Shown one piece after another: positions 32,568-41,932 of a stretch of 64,000 nucleotides of DNA. The stretch covers positions 83,874 to 147,873 of the forward strand of contig NZ_LNNB01000018.1 of the NCBI RefSeq assembly GCF_001747895.1. The letters run 5' to 3'. The position numbers and the translations under genes were made by a program. The first letter of the stretch is position 1, and each line of letters starts with the position of its first letter. The notes under the pieces were generated by a model, which saw only the letters and a program-made list of their open reading frames with translations, made no database searches and was not told the origin of the DNA. The DNA is from Staphylococcus equorum (GTDB lineage: Bacteria; Bacillota; Bacilli; Staphylococcales; Staphylococcaceae).

Positions 32568-33644
32568 ATGAAATATTATGAAGAAATACCTGTTATAAGA
32601 GCTATAGCCACGATGTTAGTTCTATGTATACATTTAACAGCTCAATTGTATAATTCAAATGGTGTCATAACAGATCCTATTTTGTCATATTTTAATCAAA
32701 TAGCGAGATTAGGAACACCAATTTTCGCCGTAATCAGTGCATTTTTGCTTACAAGTTCGACTTTGAATAGAAAATTTAGTTTATTATACTTTATCAAATC
32801 AAGATTCACTAAAATCTTTATACCTTATATACTATGGACAACTTTATATATAGTATTGAGGTATCTTTTTACTAATACATATTATCCTCCAGGGACGCCT
32901 TTAATAAAATACTATATACTTGGTACAGCTGAAATACATTTATATTTCATTTTAGTAGTAATTCAATTTTATTTACTATTTCCATTCGTACACAAACTTA
33001 AAAAGGGGTTACCATTAATAGCAGCATATATCATTGCGACAATAATAAATGTAATTTGGTTGAATTATGGTAGAGGTGAAATCACATTCCAAAGTGACTT
33101 ATTAAACGCTTTTGTTAATAGTAAAGCATTTATATTGAATTGGCTTTCTTTCTTTTTCCTTGGCATTTGTTATGCGAAGTTTTATAAAGAAATTAATAGA
33201 ACAATATTAGAATATAAAATTTATGTCAAAATAATAGGGATGATATTATTTGTTGATTTAATAATCAGCATTGATATTACAAATTTATATGGTTCAAGCA
33301 GTATAGCTAACATCATTTATATACCATTCTTTCTTGCGCTATTAATTATATTTTATAATCATGTTAAAAATTATAAGTATTTAATGAAATCTTTAACAGT
33401 TATAGGAAATTATTCTATGGGGATATACTTGATTCATGTTTTATTAATTATGATATATAGACAGTATCCTTATGCAGATATTGTTAATAATCCATCTACG
33501 TTTGTTATTTCTTATATCGTTATATTATGTCTTTCTGTAATATCCATTTATTTAATAAGTAAATTGCCTTTTTCAAGTTATATTGTACCGATTCCAGCTA
33601 AAAAAACTATTATTAATAAGCGTGTACGAAATGAGAAGACATAG
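32568..33644 (+). CDS. Membrane acyltransferase (acyltransferase-3 family)
   Basis: 358 aa with about ten hydrophobic segments. The N-terminal pattern IPVIRAIATMLVLCIHLTAQ carries the conserved Arg and His of the acyltransferase-3 family, which O-acylates cell-surface or secreted carbohydrates (IcaC and OafA are relatives). Ribosome site AGGAGATATT. It stands alone, separated from the GH120 gene by a terminator. Substrate unknown; there is no ica operon nearby. Confidence 0.82.
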   Translation: MKYYEEIPVIRAIATMLVLCIHLTAQLYNSNGVITDPILSYFNQIARLGTPIFAVISAFLLTSSTLNRKFSLLYFIKSRFTKIFIPYILWTTLYIVLRYLFTNTYYPPGTPLIKYYILGTAEIHLYFILVVIQFYLLFPFVHKLKKGLPLIAAYIIATIINVIWLNYGRGEITFQSDLLNAFVNSKAFILNWLSFFFLGICYAKFYKEINRTILEYKIYVKIIGMILFVDLIISIDITNLYGSSSIANIIYIPFFLALLIIFYNHVKNYKYLMKSLTVIGNYSMGIYLIHVLLIMIYRQYPYADIVNNPSTFVISYIVILCLSVISIYLISKLPFSSYIVPIPAKKTIINKRVRNEKT

Positions 33645-33778
33645 TGAAGCTGTAATATGAGCATTAAGGTATTAGAAAGAACAAGCTTTCAGGACGACAG
33701 ACTTATCCATCTACAAATAGAGAAAATAAGTAAATAGATATGTAAGAACATTTTGAATGCTAAAGCGTAAAATTTAAA

Positions 33779-33820
33779 TGAGAGGCTGAGACAAAATACG
33801 TGTCTCAGCCTCTCATTTTA
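33779..33820. terminator. Bidirectional terminator between acyltransferase and feo operon
   Basis: Perfect 15-bp stem TGAGAGGCTGAGACA (33779-33793) / TGTCTCAGCCTCTCA (33801-33815) with TTTTA after it on plus and AAAT-rich DNA before it. Serves the converging acyltransferase and feo transcripts. Confidence 0.88.
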
Positions 33821-33863
33821 TCTATTTTAGTGATTGAATTGATAAGATCTATTTAGTTCACTG

Positions 33864-34004
33864 TTATTCTTTTGTATTACAACCTTCTTTAGAACCGCAA
33901 GAGCTGCATTTTCCTTCTTTAGATTTTTTTATAAATTTAGTTAATGTAAATATAGTGTAGCCAAAAATTGCTAAAAAGATAACGATGTTAATGATAATCG
34001 ACAT
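33864..34004 (-). CDS. FeoB-associated Cys-rich membrane protein
   Basis: 46-aa protein: one N-terminal membrane segment (IIINIVIFLAIFGYTIFTLT), a Lys-rich turn and a Cys-rich tail (GKCSSCGSKEGCNTKE). This is the pattern of the FeoB-associated family (Pfam FeoB_associated), found downstream of feoB in Firmicutes; the Cys cluster may handle Fe2+ or regulate FeoB. ATG at 34004, Shine-Dalgarno AAGGACG, 12 nt after feoB. Third gene of feoA-feoB-this. Confidence 0.88.
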   Translation of the reverse strand: MSIIINIVIFLAIFGYTIFTLTKFIKKSKEGKCSSCGSKEGCNTKE

Positions 34005-34016
34005 AAAATCACGTCC

Positions 34017-36011
34017 TTAAATAAAAAATTGGCTAACTTGGTAGAAGATGAATGTCAGTATATAGGCAGCAATTAAAGGATAGGCTACTGCGAATATTGT
34101 CCATTTTAAGGCATAGGTTTCCTTACGAATGGTTGCTACAGTCGATAAACAAGGTATGTACAATAGGATAAATATCATAAAGGCATAGGCTGATAATGGC
34201 GTAAATTGATCTTGAACGATATTTACTAATCCGGCTTCATCTGAAGCATAAATAATAGCCATCGAACTAACTATGACTTCTTTAGCTAAGAACCCTGGAA
34301 CAAGCGTCGCGCCTGCTTGCCAAGTTCCGAATCCTAAAGGTGCAACTAAAACTACAAAGAAACTTCCGATAGAATGTAAAAAGCTGTCGTTTACATCTAC
34401 GTTGAAACCACCTGGTCCTGTATAATTTAAAAGCCAAATAACTACTGAACCTGCAAAGATGAAAGTTCCTGCTTTTTTAACAAATCCTTTTGCTTTTTCC
34501 CAAGTACTTCTCCAAAGTGTTTTGATAGAAGGTAAACGATATGTCGGTAATTCCACGATAAATACTGAATCATCATTTTTCAGCACAGTTTTAGTCAGTA
34601 ATACACTTGTTAATAATGCGATGACAATGCCAAGTACATAAAGACTTAACACAATGAGCGCTTGATTTTGCTCGAAGAAAACACCAACAAATAATGCATA
34701 CACAGGTAGTCTTGCAGAACATGACATAAACGGTGCAATTAAAATTGTTGTAAGACGTTCTTTCTCACTTTCAATACTACGTGCAGCCATAATACTAGGC
34801 ACGTTACACCCGAAACCAATAATCATAGGAATAAAGGATTTACCACTTAAGCCAAAGGTTTCCATAATTCTATCCATCAATATAGCTATACGTGCCATGT
34901 AACCTGAATCTTCTAGTAAAGAAATAAAGAAGAAGAGTACGATAATCTGAGGGACGAATACTAATACACCTCCAACACCTGCAATCACTCCGTCAGTAAT
35001 TAAATCTTGTAAGAAAGCTACAACACCAAGGTTATCCATGACTGACTTAACGGTATCGGTAAATGTGCCACCAAGAAATTCATCAAGCTGATCAGATAAT
35101 GGTGTACCTATCCATGTAAATGTAATGTGGAATATGAGCCACATGATACCTAAAAAGATAGGGATACCTAATATTCTATGTGTTAGCAATTTATCTATAC
35201 GATTAGAAAGATATTGTTGTTCTTCATCAGGATATTCAATCACCCCGTCTAATAATTGAGCTATGTAGTCGCTACGTTTACGTTGTACTAATTCACGAAT
35301 AGAACAGTCTAGTAAATCAGATAATGTTTCACGTAAAGGGATGATTTTTTCTAACACGATTTCATCGAGTAATTCATGAATTTTAGGATTGTCTAAAAGG
35401 AATTGTATAGCGATAAATCTGAAAAGCTGTTTATCGAAAGAAGTGTGTTCAGATAAATATTTTTCAATACGAGATATTGTATCTTCAAATTTTTCGCCAT
35501 AATTTATTCGTAAAGGTCTAGATTTTGATAATGAATGGTCTTTAAGCGCATGTAATAAATGAGTCGTACCTTTACCACTTCTCGCTATTATAGGTAATAA
35601 GGGTAGTTTTAATTTCTTCATTAGAGCAGTCTGATTAATACGAATACCACGTTTTGTGGCTACATCTATCATATTTAAGCCGATAATAATGGGTGCCCCT
35701 AATTCCATTAATTGAACTGTTAATTGTAAATTTCGTTTGAGTTGGCTTGCATCTATGATATTGATCATACCTGAGAAGTCATTGTTTAATAAGTAGTCGG
35801 TCACTACAGTTTCATCTTTAGAAATAGGTGACAGTTCGTATATACCAGGTAAATCTATAAGGCTTCCAGCGTTCTCTTTTAGACGGCCGACCTTCTTCTC
35901 AACGGTAACGCCGCTCCAGTTGCCTACATATTCGTAAGTGCCAGTTAATGCATTAAATAATGAGGTCTTACCTACATTAGGATTTCCTAGGATACAATAG
36001 CTATTATTCAT
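34017..36011 (-). CDS. feoB: FeoB, ferrous iron transport GTPase
   Basis: Fe2+ uptake protein of the plasma membrane, 664 aa. N-terminal G domain: GNPNVGKTS (8-16), switch [14 protein letters not shown] (53-56), NMID (G4). The membrane part has two Gate-type segments, [13 protein letters not shown] and the Cys-containing [16 protein letters not shown]. Start overlaps feoA by 8 nt. A Fur box precedes the operon, so iron limitation should induce it. Confidence 0.96.
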   Translation of the reverse strand: MNNSYCILGNPNVGKTSLFNALTGTYEYVGNWSGVTVEKKVGRLKENAGSLIDLPGIYELSPISKDETVVTDYLLNNDFSGMINIIDASQLKRNLQLTVQLMELGAPIIIGLNMIDVATKRGIRINQTALMKKLKLPLLPIIARSGKGTTHLLHALKDHSLSKSRPLRINYGEKFEDTISRIEKYLSEHTSFDKQLFRFIAIQFLLDNPKIHELLDEIVLEKIIPLRETLSDLLDCSIRELVQRKRSDYIAQLLDGVIEYPDEEQQYLSNRIDKLLTHRILGIPIFLGIMWLIFHITFTWIGTPLSDQLDEFLGGTFTDTVKSVMDNLGVVAFLQDLITDGVIAGVGGVLVFVPQIIVLFFFISLLEDSGYMARIAILMDRIMETFGLSGKSFIPMIIGFGCNVPSIMAARSIESEKERLTTILIAPFMSCSARLPVYALFVGVFFEQNQALIVLSLYVLGIVIALLTSVLLTKTVLKNDDSVFIVELPTYRLPSIKTLWRSTWEKAKGFVKKAGTFIFAGSVVIWLLNYTGPGGFNVDVNDSFLHSIGSFFVVLVAPLGFGTWQAGATLVPGFLAKEVIVSSMAIIYASDEAGLVNIVQDQFTPLSAYAFMIFILLYIPCLSTVATIRKETYALKWTIFAVAYPLIAAYILTFIFYQVSQFFI

Positions 36012-36240
36012 GTGCTTCCTCTAAAAAAATCTGACATGCATCACAACCACGTATACTTAAACATTGGTCATTAACTTCTAAAATACAAGGCCCTTTGAAT
36101 AAACATTTTTGCTTAATTTTCACGTCCGTCCCATTATTTAAGCCTAACGCATTTAAACGTTGTAACATATGTTGGTTTTTAATATGTAGAGCTTTAATTT
36201 TATAACGTTTTTCCAAAGTGGCTGTCTCGATATTTAGCAT
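36004..36240 (-). CDS. feoA: FeoA, ferrous iron transport accessory protein
   Basis: Small SH3-like cytosolic partner of FeoB, 78 aa, with [17 protein letters not shown] (family: L..LG…G..V.…). The frame opens at 36249, but AAAGAG lies eight bases before the ATG at 36240, giving MLNIETATL. The tail [17 protein letters not shown] contains a CxxC. First gene of the feo operon. Confidence 0.92.
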   Translation of the reverse strand: MLNIETATLEKRYKIKALHIKNQHMLQRLNALGLNNGTDVKIKQKCLFKGPCILEVNDQCLSIRGCDACQIFLEEAHE

Positions 36241-36261
36241 AGTCATCACTCTTTCTTAATT

Positions 36262-36280
36262 GTAAATAATAATCATTGTC
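36262..36280 (-). promoter_or_regulatory. Fur box upstream of feoA
   Basis: The minus strand reads GACAATGATTATTATTTAC, matching 14 of 19 positions of GATAATGATAATCATTATC. It lies 22 bp before the feoA start. Expected to bind Fur with Fe2+ and repress the operon. The rest of the 36281-36656 gap is AT-rich with no element I can name. Confidence 0.8.
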
Positions 36281-36656
36281 AATTATACAACTAAGTTTTG
36301 TACGATAAAAGCGTTTTAAATATTAATTTTGTGGACATTTTGTTAAAAGACATTGCAATGCTCATAGATTTCATTAAACTTATAATAAAATCTATCTGAA
36401 ATATATATTAACCTTGAATTTAGGGTATAGATAAGTGAGCAAAAATATTGTATATTTACACGATAGGTATTACACTCGAATCAAACTTGAAATGAAGCGG
36501 TCCAGTTTTTTAGATATTTTGATTCGTAAATATAGTTTTTAATACATAAAAATAAAGACACCAAGACGATTTGTTTTCAATCCATCAGTAGCAATATATA
36601 AATAGTTTATATGCATTAAGGGTTTGTAAAATGCGCATAATGTAGGAGGGATTCAA

Positions 36657-36953
36657 ATGGTTATTCGTGAAAATAAACGTATCAAAGTCAAAAGATTGAA
36701 TGAAACACGTTCTAGTGGTATTTCTGTGATGATTGAGGAAGGCGGATTGGGAGCCGATCAATATTATCAAATAGAAAAGCAAAACACGGAAACTTCAGAA
36801 GAGCATTTACACCAATTTGAAAATGAAGTTCGTGAAAAGAGTGACATTGAACTTATAGATTTATTAGTTGTAAATGCAAAAGAAAATACAAATACAGATT
36901 ATAATGAAGCGTTGCAAGTAATTCAAGAAGAGATACTGGATCGCATGAAATAG
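36657..36953 (+). CDS. Hypothetical small acidic protein, 98 aa
   Basis: Soluble, charged protein (MVIRENKRIKVKRLNETR… ending QVIQEEILDRMK) with an excellent ribosome site (GTAGGAGG, 8 nt before ATG). The C-terminal half (~50-98) is predicted as acidic helices. No membrane segment, signal or known motif was recognised. It is a single-gene unit closed by a terminator at 36994-37040. Real coding is supported by ribosome site, length and codon usage; function unknown. Confidence 0.72.
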   Translation: MVIRENKRIKVKRLNETRSSGISVMIEEGGLGADQYYQIEKQNTETSEEHLHQFENEVREKSDIELIDLLVVNAKENTNTDYNEALQVIQEEILDRMK

Positions 36954-36993
36954 TGATTAAATTCATACAATTGAATAATAAAATGAGCATATG

Positions 36994-37040
36994 AAGGCTA
37001 TTGATAGGGGGGTAATTAGAACTATATCAGTAGCCTTTTT
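36994..37040 (+). terminator. Terminator after the 98-aa gene
   Basis: AAGGCTA-TTGATA … TATCA-GTAGCCTT stem with a 1-nt mismatch and an 18-nt loop, then T5. Confidence 0.75.
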
Positions 37041-37119
37041 AGTATGATAGGCTGTCTAAAGTACGTCTAGAATATTAAAAATGATTAGAAATACCAATGA
37101 GAACATAAAAAAGGAACGG

Positions 37120-37290
37120 GAATACGAAATCAAAAGTTGAAATTTGATTTCGTATTCTCGCTCCCATCAGACTGCTACTGTGTAATTGTTAGTTGGTACT
37201 TTTTGTGCACGCTTTCCGAGGACACAGCCTTAGCCTGTAGTCTTCGGCTGATGCTTTCCTCACAGGAGGCGGTCCAAATCACTGGCATTT
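37120..37290. repeat. Strong hairpin plus GC-rich repeat-like element, non-coding
   Basis: A perfect 15-bp stem, GAATACGAAATCAAA (37120-37134) / TTTGATTTCGTATTC (37143-37157), is followed by a stretch at 37202-37280 that is clearly richer in G+C than its surroundings, with repeated GCTTTCC blocks (37211 and 37253) and a small CCTCACAGGAGG hairpin. Short open frames exist on both strands here but lack ribosome sites. It resembles an interspersed intergenic repeat or the edge of a lost mobile element; a structured RNA is possible. Confidence 0.45.
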
Positions 37291-37406
37291 TTAAAACAAT
37301 GAACAAACATTTAAAGTTATATAGTAACCCAAAGTACAACTTTTTGAGTTCTTTACACATTGGGTTTGTTTACGTTCTGTTACAACATCATATATTTGTA
37401 TTTTTG

Positions 37407-38240
37407 TTAACCATTTAATTCTAATGGATTAGGTCCAATTCTCTTATTTTCGTTTAATGCATCAATACGTTCCATTTGATTAGTTGATAATGAGAAATCA
37501 AAGATATTAATGTTTTCTTCTATTCTATGAGGTGTAATTGATTTTGGAATTGTTACGACACCATGTTCAATATTCCATCTAATAACAACTTGTGCTGGAG
37601 ATTTTCCAATTTCTTCTGCAATCGTATTGATTGTTTCATCTGTTAAAATCTCCGCGTTCATTAGTGGAGACCATGACTCCATGTATATAGATTCAGTATC
37701 TAGGTAAGTTCTTAATTCTTGTTGTGTAAAGTAGGGATGAAATTCGACTTGATTGATGACAGGTTTAATAGAAGTTTCTGATTTTAACACTTCTAAATGC
37801 TTAATATTGAAGTTACTTACACCAATATTTTTAACTTTGCCTGATTCGTATAAAGCTTCCATACCTTTCCAAGTTTCAATCATGACAGACTCATCTGTAC
37901 CCGGCCAATGAATAAGGTAAAGATCTAAGTAGTCTAGATCTAAGTTATCTATAGAAGTTTGATATCCTTGTTCTACATTGTCTTTGCCAAAGCTATCAAA
38001 CCAAAGTTTTGAGGTAATAAATAAATCTTTTCTTTGAATACCGGCTGTAGCCATACCTTCTTGTATACCACGGCCCACCATTTCTTCGTTTCCGTAAACT
38101 AATGCGGCATCAATACTGCGATAGCCGTTAATAATTGCATGCTTCACTGCATCTTTTGCAGTGTCATCATTTTCTACTCTAAAAACACCTAAACCAAGTT
38201 GAGGCATAGTATTACCATTATGAAAATCAATATATTGCAT
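37407..38240 (-). CDS. Aldo/keto reductase
   Basis: NADPH-dependent oxidoreductase of 277 aa with a TIM-barrel AKR pattern. The catalytic tetrad is visible: Asp and Tyr in SIDAALVYGNEEMVG (~41-55), Lys in FITSKLW (~75) and His in LIHWPG (~108). The NADPH motif IPKSITPHRIEEN lies near 240-252. Closest to the B. subtilis YtbE/YvgN group reducing methylglyoxal and other aldehydes. Start with AAGGAG upstream. Stands alone. Confidence 0.92.
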   Translation of the reverse strand: MQYIDFHNGNTMPQLGLGVFRVENDDTAKDAVKHAIINGYRSIDAALVYGNEEMVGRGIQEGMATAGIQRKDLFITSKLWFDSFGKDNVEQGYQTSIDNLDLDYLDLYLIHWPGTDESVMIETWKGMEALYESGKVKNIGVSNFNIKHLEVLKSETSIKPVINQVEFHPYFTQQELRTYLDTESIYMESWSPLMNAEILTDETINTIAEEIGKSPAQVVIRWNIEHGVVTIPKSITPHRIEENINIFDFSLSTNQMERIDALNENKRIGPNPLELNG

Positions 38241-38439
38241 AGTTATTCTCCTTTTACTGTGTTTGATTTCAAAATATTTTCAAACAATGTTTATATTAGT
38301 TATATTACCGATGATTAAGTAAAAATGTAAGTACGCACTTTAAAGTAACCTAGGTATCTATTTTATGAATAATCATATTTTTAATTGATTTTTAAGATTG
38401 CTGTGATTATAATATAGGTATAAAAAATGTTACCATTTA

Positions 38440-38477
38440 GTTCACCAAACCCTCACTATTGCCTATAATAGTGAGGG
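38440..38477 (-). terminator. Terminator of the 38.5-kb type I toxin transcript
   Basis: Stem CCCTCACTATTG / ATAGTGAGGG (38450-38477 region), GC-rich, downstream of the toxin stop on the minus strand; the same CCCTCACTA…TAGTGAGGG sequence also terminates the second toxin locus at 63.6 kb. Confidence 0.8.
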
Positions 38478-38505
38478 CTTTTTATGGTGTGGCTTACGTT
38501 ATCGC

Positions 38506-38604
38506 CTATTGTTTTTCGCCACGATTACGAAGCCATTGCGTAAACATGGCAATGATGCAACCACTGATGATTGTGGCTAAGACATTTATAAAAAATGCTA
38601 CCAT
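38506..38604 (-). CDS. Type I toxin peptide, Fst/PepA1-like
   Basis: 32-aa peptide MVAFFINVLATIISGCIIAM-FTQWLRNRGEKQ: a single hydrophobic helix containing the family core ISGC.IA, then W and a basic tail. Such peptides insert in the membrane and are held silent by an antisense RNA. A strong ribosome site GAGAGGAGGTG lies upstream. The leader carries CCTATCTCTCAGG (38641-38657), also present at the 63.4-kb locus, and a -10 TATAAT at 38664-38669. The antitoxin RNA is expected on the opposite strand but its limits are not visible. Confidence 0.85.
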   Translation of the reverse strand: MVAFFINVLATIISGCIIAMFTQWLRNRGEKQ

Positions 38605-38640
38605 TATTCAGATCACCTCCTCTCAACGTCTAAATTGACT

Positions 38641-38669
38641 CCTGAGAGATAGGCGACATCCATATTATA
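38641..38669 (-). promoter_or_regulatory. Promoter and conserved leader of the type I toxin RNA
   Basis: Minus strand: -10 TATAAT (38664-38669) followed by the 17-nt leader block GTCGCCTATCTCTCAGG (38641-38657), identical to the one at 63426-63442. It is the probable 5' region of the toxin mRNA and target of antisense control. Confidence 0.65.
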
Positions 38670-38864
38670 TACTAGAAATGCTGTGCTTTTATCATATGTT
38701 TGAGCTTGTCACTTTATCTTCAAATATTTCCTCAATTATACAAATTACAACAAATATCATTCTCAATTTATTTAATTTCTTCTTAAAACAACATGTACAT
38801 TGTATTCGAAAATCATTATACTTAAGAACATGTTTATTTTTAAAACAACAAGGAGTTAGACAAA

Positions 38865-40286
38865 ATGAGTATCATTAAAAGAGTATTTCGGAAAGAAGAT
38901 TTATCCCGTTATCAAAATAAAGATTCAAATTTGGAACGTACACTTCGTGTGAGAGACTTTTTAGCATTAGGTGTCGGAACGATTGTATCGACTGCTATTT
39001 TCACATTACCAGGTGTTGTTGCTGCAGATCATACTGGACCAGCTGTAACACTTTCATTTTTAGTATCAGCTATAGTAGCGGCACTCGTTGCTTTTGTATA
39101 TGCAGAGATGGCTTCAGTGATGCCATTTGCAGGTTCGGCTTATACTTGGATTAGTATATTATTCGGAGAGTTTTTTGGTTGGATAGTAGGATGGGCGCTC
39201 ATTGCAGAGTATATTATTGCAGTTTCTTTTGTAGCGTCAGGTTTTTCAGCCAATTTAAGAGGGCTTTTAGACCCCTTCCATATATCATTGCCAAACGGAT
39301 TATCCAATTCACTTGGAACTAACGGTGGCATAATGGATATTATTGCAGCAATTGTAATTATTATCACAGCACTCTTGTTAGCGAGAGGTGCATCAGAAAC
39401 AGCACGCGTACAAAATATACTTGTTGTGTTAAAAATATTAGCGATTTTCTTATTTCTTATTGTAGGTTTATCAGTTATTAATCTTGGAAACTACATACCG
39501 TTTATTCCTGAATATAAAGAAACAGCAGCAGGTGCCTTTGGTGGTTGGCAAGGTATTTACGCAGGAAGTTCGGTTATTTTCATTGCTTATATCGGTTTTG
39601 ATTCTATTGCAGCTAATTCTGGAGAAGCAATTAACCCACAGAAAACAATGCCTCGAGGTATCTTAGGATCACTACTTATTGCAGTTGGATTATTTGTTGC
39701 TGTATCACTCGTATTAGTAGGTATGTTTGATTACTCAGCATACAAAGATAACGCAGAACCAGTAGGTTGGGCATTACGTATGAGTGGACACGGCACAGTT
39801 GCTGTTATTGTACAGGCTGTCTCAGTTATAGGTATGTTTACGGCACTTATTGGTATGATGCTTGCCGGTTCACGTTTACTTTATTCATTTGGCCGTGATG
39901 GCATTCTTCCGTCTTGGTTAGGGAAGTTAAATACCAAGAATCAACCTAATCGTTCTTTAGTCATACTAACAATTGTGGCAGTCATTATCGGATCTGTATT
40001 TCCATTTGGATTTTTAGCGGAATTGATTTCAGCAGGCGCGCTCGTCGCATTCATGTTTGTGACAATTGGAATTTATGCATTACGCAAAAGAGAAGGTAAA
40101 GATTTACCAGAACCAGCATTTAAATTACCATTTTATCCTGTTATGCCGATATTTATATTTATCTGTGTATTTGCAGTGTTTTGGGGATTAAGCGGACAAG
40201 CTAAATTCTATACATTGATTTGGTTTATTATTGGTATTGTATATTATTTATTTTATGCCATTAAGATGAATGGTCAGCAGAAATAG
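38865..40286 (+). CDS. APC-superfamily amino acid permease
   Basis: 473 aa with 12 predicted membrane segments. The N-terminus LRVRDFLALGVGTIVSTAIFTLPG is the substrate-binding GxGxIxG-type region of APC transporters; the pattern is closest to cationic amino acid (YfnA/CAT-like) permeases. Ribosome site CAAGGAG. Closed by a terminator shared with the converging lactonase gene. Substrate not determined. Confidence 0.9.
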   Translation: MSIIKRVFRKEDLSRYQNKDSNLERTLRVRDFLALGVGTIVSTAIFTLPGVVAADHTGPAVTLSFLVSAIVAALVAFVYAEMASVMPFAGSAYTWISILFGEFFGWIVGWALIAEYIIAVSFVASGFSANLRGLLDPFHISLPNGLSNSLGTNGGIMDIIAAIVIIITALLLARGASETARVQNILVVLKILAIFLFLIVGLSVINLGNYIPFIPEYKETAAGAFGGWQGIYAGSSVIFIAYIGFDSIAANSGEAINPQKTMPRGILGSLLIAVGLFVAVSLVLVGMFDYSAYKDNAEPVGWALRMSGHGTVAVIVQAVSVIGMFTALIGMMLAGSRLLYSFGRDGILPSWLGKLNTKNQPNRSLVILTIVAVIIGSVFPFGFLAELISAGALVAFMFVTIGIYALRKREGKDLPEPAFKLPFYPVMPIFIFICVFAVFWGLSGQAKFYTLIWFIIGIVYYLFYAIKMNGQQK

Positions 40287-40348
40287 ATAACTAATTATTG
40301 GTAAATGTGTAAATACATATTATACCTTTAGGCTTTATAAAATACATG

Positions 40349-40388
40349 AAAACCCCTTTCACTAGTAGCTAAAGTGAAGGGGGTTTTA
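40349..40388. terminator. Bidirectional terminator between permease and lactonase
   Basis: AAAACCCCTTTCACT / AGTGAAGGGGGTTTT stem, 40349-40387, with A- and T-rich flanks on both sides. Confidence 0.88.
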
Positions 40389-40443
40389 TCAGTTTTTGAT
40401 ATCATATCCTAAATTGTGTTTGTGAAATAAACTGCAACACTTT

Positions 40444-41367
40444 TTAAGTTGTTCTGAATATATTCGTTTTATATCCACCAACTTCTAAATCGATTGAGAA
40501 CATGTAGCCTGCCGTGGGTTCTTGGTGTCTTTCATACTCATTCAATGGTGCTAATGCCGTAGTCATAAATAGAGTTTTTAAATTTTCTCCACCGAATGCA
40601 CAAGATGTAACGGTAGAAGTTGGTAAAGTAATACTGTCTATCCATTTTTTCTGGAAAGGGTCGATCTTTGCTACTACACCACCTTTGAATAAAGCAATAT
40701 ACAACATGCCTTGTTGATCAATTGTCATGCCGTCGGGTAATCCATCTGATTCTTCAAAAGTATAAACAGTCTCTTCATTTGAAATTTGACCAGTTTTTGA
40801 ATCATAATTAAATTGACTCACGGATTGGTTAGCAGAATCGATATAATACATAATGTCTCGAACAGGGTCCCAATCAAGTCCATTAGAAAGTGTTACTTTC
40901 TCTTTTGCTGTTTCAATATTAGAAAAATCCTTTTCTACGCGATAAAGCTTAGCGATTTGTCCATGAAATTCAGTTTGAGTGCTATCTTGGCTTTCTTTAA
41001 ATAATCTAAAGTCATCGTTAACTGTCCCTGCCCAAAGTCTGCCTTGAGGATCACACTTAGCATCGTTTAAAAGTATTTTGTTATTTAAATCCATTGGTGT
41101 AAAAATCTCTTTTAACGTTTCTTTTTTTAAATCATACAGATAAAATCCATCTTTCATAATCACTATAAGTTCATTCTGTGAATATTTTGCAAGTGACATT
41201 GGAGATTTTTCAAGTTGGTAAAAAGTATATTGATTAGTTTGAGGATAATAAGCGCGTATTTTATTTTCTACATTGTCTATCCAAAATAAACATTGATTTT
41301 CATCGTCCCACAAAGGACCTTCTCCAAAAGTTGATTGTACGCTTTCTTGTAGTAATTTAGCTTGCAT
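40444..41367 (-). CDS. SMP-30/gluconolactonase family protein
   Basis: 307 aa six-bladed beta-propeller lactonase. Metal-site residues can be read: Glu in FGEGPLWDD (~16), Asn in LLNDAKCDPQGRLWAGT (~100), Asn in TLSNGLDWDP (~161) and Asp in ESDGLPDGMTID (~210). Hydrolyses a sugar or other lactone in the cytoplasm. Not the Drp35 type found in S. aureus, judged from remembered sequence. Ribosome site AGGAGG. No sugar dehydrogenase is next to it. Confidence 0.88.
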   Translation of the reverse strand: MQAKLLQESVQSTFGEGPLWDDENQCLFWIDNVENKIRAYYPQTNQYTFYQLEKSPMSLAKYSQNELIVIMKDGFYLYDLKKETLKEIFTPMDLNNKILLNDAKCDPQGRLWAGTVNDDFRLFKESQDSTQTEFHGQIAKLYRVEKDFSNIETAKEKVTLSNGLDWDPVRDIMYYIDSANQSVSQFNYDSKTGQISNEETVYTFEESDGLPDGMTIDQQGMLYIALFKGGVVAKIDPFQKKWIDSITLPTSTVTSCAFGGENLKTLFMTTALAPLNEYERHQEPTAGYMFSIDLEVGGYKTNIFRTT

Positions 41368-41602
41368 GATGTTCCTCCTAATTTTTTCTATAAAAGTGTC
41401 TTATAGGAAAAGCACCTTATAGTAAACAGATTGTTGATGAATGAAATTACCTAAAAGGTTTCTAATCTCATACTATCAATATTTAATCTTGAATTACCAA
41501 TATTGCTAAGTAACAAATAGCAATTTATAATTTAATTAATAAAGATAAAGAACTCATACTTAAGCGTGTTTTGGTTTTATAAAAGGTGGATGGTGAATTT
41601 AT

Positions 41603-41731
41603 ATGACTAATAAAGACAAAAAAAGAAAATTTGATAAAGAAGATAAATTTAGCATTATGACTATTATCCTAGATGTATTACTCTCAATAATTAGAGGTAT
41701 AATTACTGTGATAAGAAACATATTTTCATAA
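41603..41731 (+). CDS. Small basic-headed membrane peptide, 42 aa
   Basis: Reads MTNKDKKRKFDKEDKFS then a hydrophobic stretch IMTIILDVLLSIIRGIITVI and RNIFS. Lys/Arg-rich head plus one amphipathic/membrane helix. Ribosome site AAAGGTGGATGGTG, and a perfect terminator directly after the stop, which supports it as a real transcription unit. Function unknown; a membrane-binding regulatory or toxic peptide is conceivable. Confidence 0.6.
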   Translation: MTNKDKKRKFDKEDKFSIMTIILDVLLSIIRGIITVIRNIFS

Positions 41732-41743
41732 CAATAACCGATA

Positions 41744-41781
41744 AAAAGCGCTTAACAGTTTGTTCTCTGTTAAGCGCTTTT
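41744..41781 (+). terminator. Terminator after the 42-aa gene
   Basis: Perfect 15-bp stem AAAAGCGCTTAACAG (41744-41758) / CTGTTAAGCGCTTTT (41767-41781). It can also serve the minus-strand small gene cluster ending at 41789. Confidence 0.9.
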
Positions 41782-41788
41782 AACTTTT

Positions 41789-41890
41789 TTATTTTAATGA
41801 TTCATAGTTATCTTTCTTTTTCTTATTCATAGCTTTAACAAAAATAGGATAAAAAAGTAATAAAAAAATGACTAACATTTTAGGTAACAT
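41789..41890 (-). CDS. Small membrane protein, 33 aa
   Basis: MLPKMLVIFLLLFYPIFVKA then a Lys-rich tail (MNKKKKDNYESLK): one hydrophobic helix, cytosolic basic end. Strong ribosome site AAAGGAGGAAG. Last gene of the minus-strand small-membrane cluster 42676-41789. Function unknown. Confidence 0.6.
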   Translation of the reverse strand: MLPKMLVIFLLLFYPIFVKAMNKKKKDNYESLK

Positions 41891-41932
41891 ATGTGACTTC
41901 CTCCTTTGATTTCATGTAATATACAAAAATTC

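Noticed and set aside
37137..37418. Short coding frames on either strand in the GC-rich element
   Set aside because: They lack ribosome sites and start inside a hairpin; composition explains them better.
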